The position numbers and the translations under genes were made by a program. A stretch of DNA of 48,450 bases from a virus: the IMG/VR virus record IMGVR_UViG_3300028391_000004, positions 1 through 48,450 of that record; one strand, written 5' to 3'. Each line of letters starts with the position of its first letter. Within the stretch, counting starts at the first letter, position 1. This document shows, in pieces, positions 27,901 through 36,900 of the stretch. The notes under the pieces are model-generated. The model was not told where the DNA came from and searched no databases. It saw only the letters and a list, made by a program, of their open reading frames with translations.

Positions 27901-30900
27901 TTTTATTGATTGTTCTGCGTATGGGTCTGAACCACTTCTTGGGTAAGAGTGAGTAGTTGCGTTACTATCCATATCACAAGTAAATGCGATAGATTCGTTT
28001 TCTAACACTACACTTCTACCAACACCCAATCCGAATGATTCAGAAACAGTAAGAGTCATATCTCCACTTAGAGCGTTGTATGAAGCAGATACAGGTGTGA
28101 AATATTTATTCGGACCTGATGCCCCTACATTAAATGTCATTGTAGTATCAGTTACATCCGTAAGAGGAAGTGAACGTACTGAATATGGGTCGATTCCTAC
28201 TCTTGGATATGATTTAACTGATTGGTCATTATCCATATCACAAGTAAATGCGAATGATTCAGCTGACATTACCACACCCTCTCCAACACTTAAACTATGA
28301 CTTGCCACAGTTACAACAAATTCCCCAGTTGCTGGGTCATATGATGCAGTTGTTGGATTGTATTCTACATTTGGACCTGATTTACCAACATTTACAGTTA
28401 TAGTATCTGATGTTGTTGATTTAATTGTTAATCTATTATCGTAAGCAGGTTGTCCAATTGATGGAAGTTTGTGCTCAGTTCTATTACCATCCATATCACA
28501 AGTGAATACAAATGATTCAGGTTTCAGATAGATACTATCACCACTATATAAATTATGCTTAGGTACAGTCATTACGAAATCACCATTTGCAGGGTCATAA
28601 GTTGCTGTTTTAGGTGTGAATGATTCAATACCTGTTTTTATAATTCCAGTTACAATATCATATGATTCACTAACTTCAGTTTGATATGAACCACTTAATG
28701 CGATTGAAGATGTTACAGCTTCAAAAGATGTTACTTTGATATTTCCATCGGTATTAGATACCGTTGATGGAGATAATAATGTTTGTTGTGTAATTATATC
28801 TCTAAGTAAATTCTTAGCGTACATAATTCCATCAATAGTTTCATCTTTTTGTACAGTAGTTGCTTCAGATGGGAATAGGTAGTAGAATTCTCCACCTTTA
28901 ATACTTCTTTGATTACCACCCCATAAGAAATCAGTTGCAACACCATCTAAGATATGTCCAACATCTCTTCTACATTTTTCTCTATTGTATGTAAAGAATG
29001 GATATGCATAATCAATATATTCAGTTACTTCTTTTTGAATTAAAGTTCTATTATCTCTAATTGTATTCCAAATACTTAATTTAGTTGCTGAAGGTTGTAC
29101 TAATACAACATTCTGAATAAGTTTTTGAACTAAGTTAGCTGCATGTACGATACCATCGATTGTTTGTGTTTTTTGAACACTTGTTGCTTCTGATGGATAT
29201 AAGTAATAGTACTCACCAGCGATAACACTTCTTTCATTTCCTCCATATCTCAAGTCAGTTGAAACTGCATCTAAGATATGTCCAACATCTCTACTACATT
29301 TAGCTTCATCATAATCGAATCCAACCCAAGAAGATGAGATGTAAGCAATTACTTCAGCTTGAACTAATTCTCTATTTTGTTCTATTGTTTGATATAATCC
29401 TTCTCTCTCTACTGATGGATTTACTAAAATAGTGTTACTCATTACCTTATCAGATAATCTTTGAGCATGAACTATACCATCAACAGTTTGGTCTAATTGT
29501 GAACCTTGTGCTTGTGATGGATATTTGTAGTAGAAATCACCAGCGATTATACTTCTTTCATTTCCACCATATAGTAAATCAGTAATAGCTGCATCTATGA
29601 TGTATCCAGTATCTCTCTTACATTTAACATCATCGTAATCAGCTGCGTTCCAAGAAGATGAAACATATTCGATTACTTCATTTTGAATTAAATCTCTATT
29701 TTCTAATACTAAGTTATAAGCATTTACTTTTTCAGAAGTTGGTGGTGTAAATACTGCTCCACTAACTACTTTTTGTGCAACTTCACCAGCATATTCAATA
29801 CCATCTAAAGTTGGGAACAATTGAGAACCAGTTGCTTCTGAAGGATACTTCCAATAGAATACACCTGCGTTAATTGTTCTTTCGTTACCACCATAAACAA
29901 TATCAGTAATTGATGCATCTAAGATGTGTACAATATCTCTTTTACAAGTTTCTTCTGGATAATCAAAATCACTCCAAGAAGCTGATAGGAATGCTATTCC
30001 CTCTTCTTTAATAAACTCTTTATTATTGTTTATAATTGTTTGTGTATCCAATCTATCTTGAACTGGATTTGAGAATGTTACATTTGATGCCACTTTTTGT
30101 GCTACTCTACTTGCGTATCTAATTCCATCCAACGTTTGGTTCAATTGTGAACCTTGTGCTTGAGATGGATATTCTAAGTAGAACTTACCATTAAATACAG
30201 ATGCTGAGTAAACATTGTGAATTAAATCTTCAGCTGCACCACTAACAATACCAGCAATATCTCTACTACAACTTGTTTCGTTGTAATCAGCTGCTGACCA
30301 AGAAGATGATAAATAAGCGATTGTTTCTTCTTTTATGAAATCAATATTTGATTTTAATAAGTTATAAGCCGCAACAGTTGATGATGCGGTTACTTCACTT
30401 CCATATAATGATGATGATTCATAAGAACCACTACCAAATTCTATAATTCTAGTTACAATCTCAAATGATTCTGAGATGAAAGAAATATCTGCAGCTGATG
30501 CTGAAATAGATGATGTAGTAAACTGAGTTTCCGTTGTTACTGCTATTGCTTCTTCAGTATTTTCTACTTTTGGTGGAATCACAGTTACTGAATCATCAAT
30601 AGTTCTAACAAAAGTATGAACTGATTGTGGTAAATGTTTAACTGCTTCTCTAGATGCTGATACAAATGTGTGAAGTGATTGTGGTTCATGTTTAACTGCA
30701 TTTGTTGATGCAGATACAAAAGTATGTATTGAACCAGACGCACTTCCACCATCACCTACATTAATTGTAAATGTACCATCTTGTCTTTTTATTCCATTAG
30801 TTGTAGCAGATACAAATGTATGTGCTCCAGTGTAAGAAGATGAACCTATATTAATTTCAAATGTATTAGTTGTTACATTTGAAATTTGTAACCATCTTCC

Positions 30901-33900
30901 AGATGGATAATCTATTCCAGTTCTTGGATAAGATTTCTGAGTTGTGTTCCCATCTAAAACACAAGTATAAGTTAATGCACCATCATCAACTTTTATATAA
31001 TCATTATTAGAGAATCCGTGATTAGCGATTGTGAGTGTTACGATACCAGTTGTTGGATTGTATGGTGCATTTGTTGGAGTATGTGATGTAGTTCCAACTG
31101 AAATAATTTTTATTGATTGTTCTGCATATGGGTCTGAACCACTTCTTGGATAAGAGTGAGTTGTAGAATCACCATCTTGGTCACAAGTGAACGCAAATGA
31201 TTCATTTTCTAATACTACACTTCTACTTACACCCAATCCATGTTGACCTACTGTCAATACCATTTCTCCAGTCAATGCATTATAATTAACATCTGATGGA
31301 GTAAAGTATTTGTTCGGGCCTGAGATACCAACATTTACAGTCATTGTAGTATCGGTAACATCAGTTATAATCATTGAACGACCAGCGTAAGGGTCTATAC
31401 CCAATCGAGGGTAAGATTTAACTGATTGGTCATCATCCATATCACAAGTGAATGCAAATGATTCAATATCTAATATAATTCCTTCACCAACACTTAAATT
31501 ATGAGTACCAGTTGTGATTACAAAATCACCAGTAGCAGGGTCATAAGTTGCGTTAGTAGGATTAAAATGTAAATTTGGACCTGATTTACCAACGTTTACA
31601 GTTACAGTATTATCGGTTACCGATTTAATTCTTAATTTACTATTGTAAGCAGGTTGTCCAACTGAAGGTAATTTGTGTTCAGTTTTGTTATCATCCATTT
31701 CACAAGTGAATACAAATGATTCTGGTTTTAGATAAATACTATCTGCTTTTCTAAATTTGTGATTTGGAATAGTCATTACAAAATCACCATCGGCAGGGTC
31801 ATAAGTTGCTGTTGATGGAGTAGAACCAGTTCCAAATTCTATAATATCTAATACAGTTTCAAATGAAGATGATAATTTAGATATAAGATTTCCAGAACCA
31901 CTTAATGAAGAAGTGAATTGAGTTGCATCACTTCTTTTGACTAAACCTTCAATGTTTTTAGTTAGAATTGGTAAAGTACTTACCGAATCCTCATTTACTC
32001 TTACAAATGTATGAGTTGATTGAGGTAAGTGTTTAATGGCTCCATTTGAAGAAGATACATAAGTATGAACTGATTGTGGTTCATGCTTCACAGCGTTTGA
32101 TGAAGCTGATACAAATGTATGTAAAGAGTTTGATGCCGTTCCACCATCCCCTACATTAATTGTAAATGTACCAGTTTGCCTTCTTATACCACCAGTAGTT
32201 GCTGATACAAATGTATGTGCTGATTTATATGATGATGCTCCAATGTTAATATCAAAAGTATCAGTTGTTACATTTGAAATTTCTAACCATCTTCCACTTG
32301 GATAATCATATCCAGCTCTTGGATAAGATTTTTGAACAGTGTTTCCATCCAATACACAAGTATAGATTAAAGCTCCATCATCAACCTTAACATAATCTCC
32401 ATTACTAAATCCATGTCCAGCAATAGTTAAAGTTACAATTCCAGTAGATGCGTTATAAGGAGCATCCGTTGGTGTGTGTTGAGTATTTCCAACTGATTTT
32501 ATTTCTATTGATTTACCAGCATATGGGTCAGAACCTGGTCTTGGATATGAATGTATTGTAGCATCTGAATCTTGGTCACAAGTAAATGCGAATGATTCAT
32601 CTTCCAATACTACACTTCTTCCAACTCCTAAACCATGTTGTCCAACAGTTACAATCATATCACCAGTCAATGCATTATAAGATGCAGATGTTGGAGTAAA
32701 GTATTTATTTGGACCCGATGCTCCTACATTAAATGTTAACGTAGTATCAGTTACAGAAGTAATTGGAATAGAACGAACTGCAAATGGGTCAATACCTACT
32801 CTTGGATAAGATTTAACCGATTGGTCATTATCCATATCACAAGTGAAAGCAAATGATTCTGGTGAAAGTATTATACCTTCTCCAACACTTAAACTATGCT
32901 TTCCAACAGTTGCAACGAAATCACCAGTTGATGGGTCATAAGATGCAGTTGTTGTGTTAAAGTTTATATTAGGACCGGATTTACCAACGTTTACACTTAT
33001 GGTATTATCGGTTATTGAATTTATAGTTAATTGTTTATTATATGCGGGTTGTCCAACTGAAGGTAATTTGTGTTCAGTTCTATTTCCATCCATATCACAA
33101 GTGAATACGAATGATTCTGGCTTTAGGTAAATTCTATCACCAACATCTAAACCATGTTGAGAAATAGTCATTACAAACTCACCATCAGCTGGATTGTATG
33201 TTGCTGAAGTTGGTGTGAAAGAATCAACTCCACTTTTTAGAATACCAACTATTGTACTGAATCCTCCACTTACAATATTTCTATCAGAAACACTAGCATC
33301 CAATGATGAAGTGTATTGAGAATCAGTTGTTATTTTTATATTATCTTTAGTATTTACTACTTTTTCAAATTCACCTCTAGTTGGAACATAAACATATTCC
33401 TGTTCAGATGATAATGGTAAACTATCTACAATGTTTATTACACCACTAGCTGAAACATTTGTTGGATTCACATAATAAAGTGTATCAGGTGTATCTGCTA
33501 AAGGAGTAAATGTTATCGTACCAAATGTAATACCATTATTTATTAAACCAATACTTTCATATACATCATATGTAGTACCAGCAGTTGGTTTTGTTTTAAT
33601 TAAGAATGGTGCATTAATTGTAGTATCTTCAAAACCTAAATCATTGATTGAGAAGTTATACATTTCATTTCTAACCAATGTTAAAGTTGGGTCTTTTTTA
33701 GAACCTAAGAAAGAACCAGTATCTTCACCACCTAATCTCCATCCTTCTCTACCATCAAAATATTTTAATTGGTCATCATTAATATAGAATGCAGTTGAAT
33801 CATTTGGTAAAGTAATAACTTCGAAATAAGATGAAGAATTAGCTGAACCTGAGATTTCTTTACTTCCACTAATTCCATACTCAACAATATCGATTACAGT

Positions 33901-36900
33901 TCTAAATGATTCTGAAATCTCTGAAGCGATTGTGATTGATGCCGATATAGAAGATGTGTATTGTGAGTTATTAGTAAATTTAATATTATCATTTACATTT
34001 GATACAGCAACTATATCGTTTGGAAGTTTAGTTCCAATAGTTGTTGTTATTAAATTATCACCATAAGAATCTTTAGGAATACCAACTTGTGATATTGGTA
34101 ATCCATTTGAAGCAGAACCAATTGTTTTATCAGTAGTTATAGAACTACCACTTTCAATAATTTTTGTTACTATTTCAAATGATGATGAAATAGATTGAAC
34201 TTGAGCAGAACTTGCGGATATAGAGGATGTTATTAATGTAGTATTACTAACTAATTTAGGTTCATCCAATCTCCAATTAAAGTTTGGTGTGTTTCCAGCT
34301 ATCGCAGATAATAATGAATCCTCACCCTGCTTTATAATATCTTCAACTATTCCAAAAGAAGAACTTACTTTAACTCTTTCAGTTTCACTACCAGAAATAG
34401 AAGATGATACATATTGTAATATATTACCTGCTCTTACTCTAGCATATGTGTTATTAATAACTTGAGGTGATTCAACTATTTCATTAACAATTACTTTATC
34501 AATAAATGATTTAGCATAAGATATACCATCAACAGTTTCATTTAATTGGTCTCCATTTACTTTAGAAGGAACTTCGTTATAATATAAACCAGCTCTAACT
34601 GATTTTTGGTTACCACCATAATATAAATCAGTTGCAACTGCATCTACAATATATCCAGTATCTCTTTTACATTTATCTCTTAGGTAAACTAAGTTAGGAA
34701 ACTGAGTATCAATGAAGTTTACAGTTTCTTCTTGAATCAAACTTCTATTTTCAACAATTAAATCGTATGTTGATTGTATGATTGCTGATGCCGTTACAAA
34801 TGTATCTTTAACAACTAATTTTTTAGATAAATCCCTTGCCCACTCTATACCATCTAATGTTGGTAATAGTTGTGTTGTTGTAGCAGTAGATGGATATAAG
34901 TAATAGAACTCACCAGCTATTCTACTTCGTTCATTACCACCATATCTTAAATCAGTTGCAACTGCGTTAATAACGTGTCCAACATCTCTTTTACATTTTA
35001 CCTCATCATATTCAAATCCTCTCCAAGAAGATGATACAAATGAAATAACTTCGTTTTGTATAAATGATTTATTATTTACTAATAAGTCATATCCATTTTC
35101 TACATTGATAGATGGTTCTACATAAGTAATATCTCCTACTAAACTTTCAGCAAGTCCACCAGCATATCTAATAGCATCTAATGTTTCTTGTTTTTGTGAA
35201 GCTGTTGCTTCTGAAGGATATAGGTAATAGAAATTACCATTTAATACTGATTCTTCGTTACCACCATATAATAAATCATGTGCCGCTCCATTTACAATAA
35301 ATCCAATATCTCTTTTACAAGTTTCTTCATTGTAATCGGATTCACTCCAAGAAGATGATAAGTAAGCAATTGTTTCATTTTGTATAAATGATAAGTTACC
35401 AATTAAAGTATCATATCCATTTTGATAATCAATTGATGGATTTTCAAATGAAGAACTTTGAACAATAGCAGGTGCGTAATCTGAACCTAATTCTAATATT
35501 CTGAAAACAGTTGCGAATGAAGAAGATACTTTGTTAGCAACTTCTGCACTTGATGAGATATCAGTATTATATTGAGGTGTTTCGGTTACCTTTATATTTG
35601 CAGCATTTGATGATGTAAGAGCAGGTAATGGATAATCTTCATTATTTAAACCATACTCTACTATCTGAAGTATTGTGTTAAAGTTTCTATTTATTGTATC
35701 TACTTCAGTTTGTGAGGTTGTATCTGAACCAGTATATGGATTATTACTTCCAACTTTAACCAACCCTTCAATATTATCCACTAAAGTATAACTAGCGGTT
35801 GCTCTTGCACCTAAAGATAATACTTGTTTAACTTTATCAAACCTATCATCAATTATATTTAATTCAGTTGATGTTGCTGATGTTGAACCTGTTGTTTGTG
35901 TTCCATTGGATATATTCCAAACTGAACCTGTGTTGTATCCTCTTGTTGCTGATTTAGCTAATAAAGATGGTATATTATTTATACCACTTGATACGATATT
36001 TGAAACCAATCTATATTCAGATTTAGCTTGTTCTGCAACAACATCCGAAGAATTGTTACTACTAAATTGTTGTAATTCATCAGTTACTTTAATACCTGCA
36101 TTTGTATTTGGTACAAATTCAGGAATTGCAGTTAAACCATCTTCAATTGTATCAATAATAATTGTATAGTTATCTCTTACTCTATTGAATGCTTCTAAGT
36201 TACCACCACTACCAGTAATAAACCTAGAACCACTAGCATACATACCAAAATCACCAAACGATGTGTTTGAGTTTAGAAGTACTGCTTGTCCACCTTGTAG
36301 TACCTTTACTGAGTATGCTGAGAAGTTTGTAAAGAAGGATACCAACTGAATAAATCCTCTACCTACAACTTGACAACCAACTCCGTTTGGAGCAATCTGA
36401 GTATATGCATCCAATACCATTGAAGCAAGAGGTGAATCAGGATGAATTATATTTCCATCTACATTCAATCCACCACCACCAGCAGGAATTGCTTCGTACT
36501 TCTCTAAGAATGAGTTCTCCTGATTCGAAATCATCGAACAGTTCTGAACATAAGGAGATGTTGTAATAAATGAGTTTGGTGCGAATGCAATTGCGAAACC
36601 ACTTCGAGAGTTATCTACTGATGGAAATACTCTTAATCCAGCAAATGTCATCTCTGAAAGATAACAACCACTATTTACCCAAAATAAATCTTCGTTTTCG
36701 TTTTTAGCTACAATCTTAGTTACCCTTAAACCAGCTCCCCAAACAGTTGTGTTTTTTGGAAGCTCGATTGGATTTTCTTCTAAGTAAGTACCAGCAGAAA
36801 CTTCAATTCGGAAACCAGTAAATAAAGAACCAGTTGGTAAACCAAATCTACCATCATCTCCAGAAGTTGCTAATTCAGCAGCTCTCTTAACTGTTCTAAC

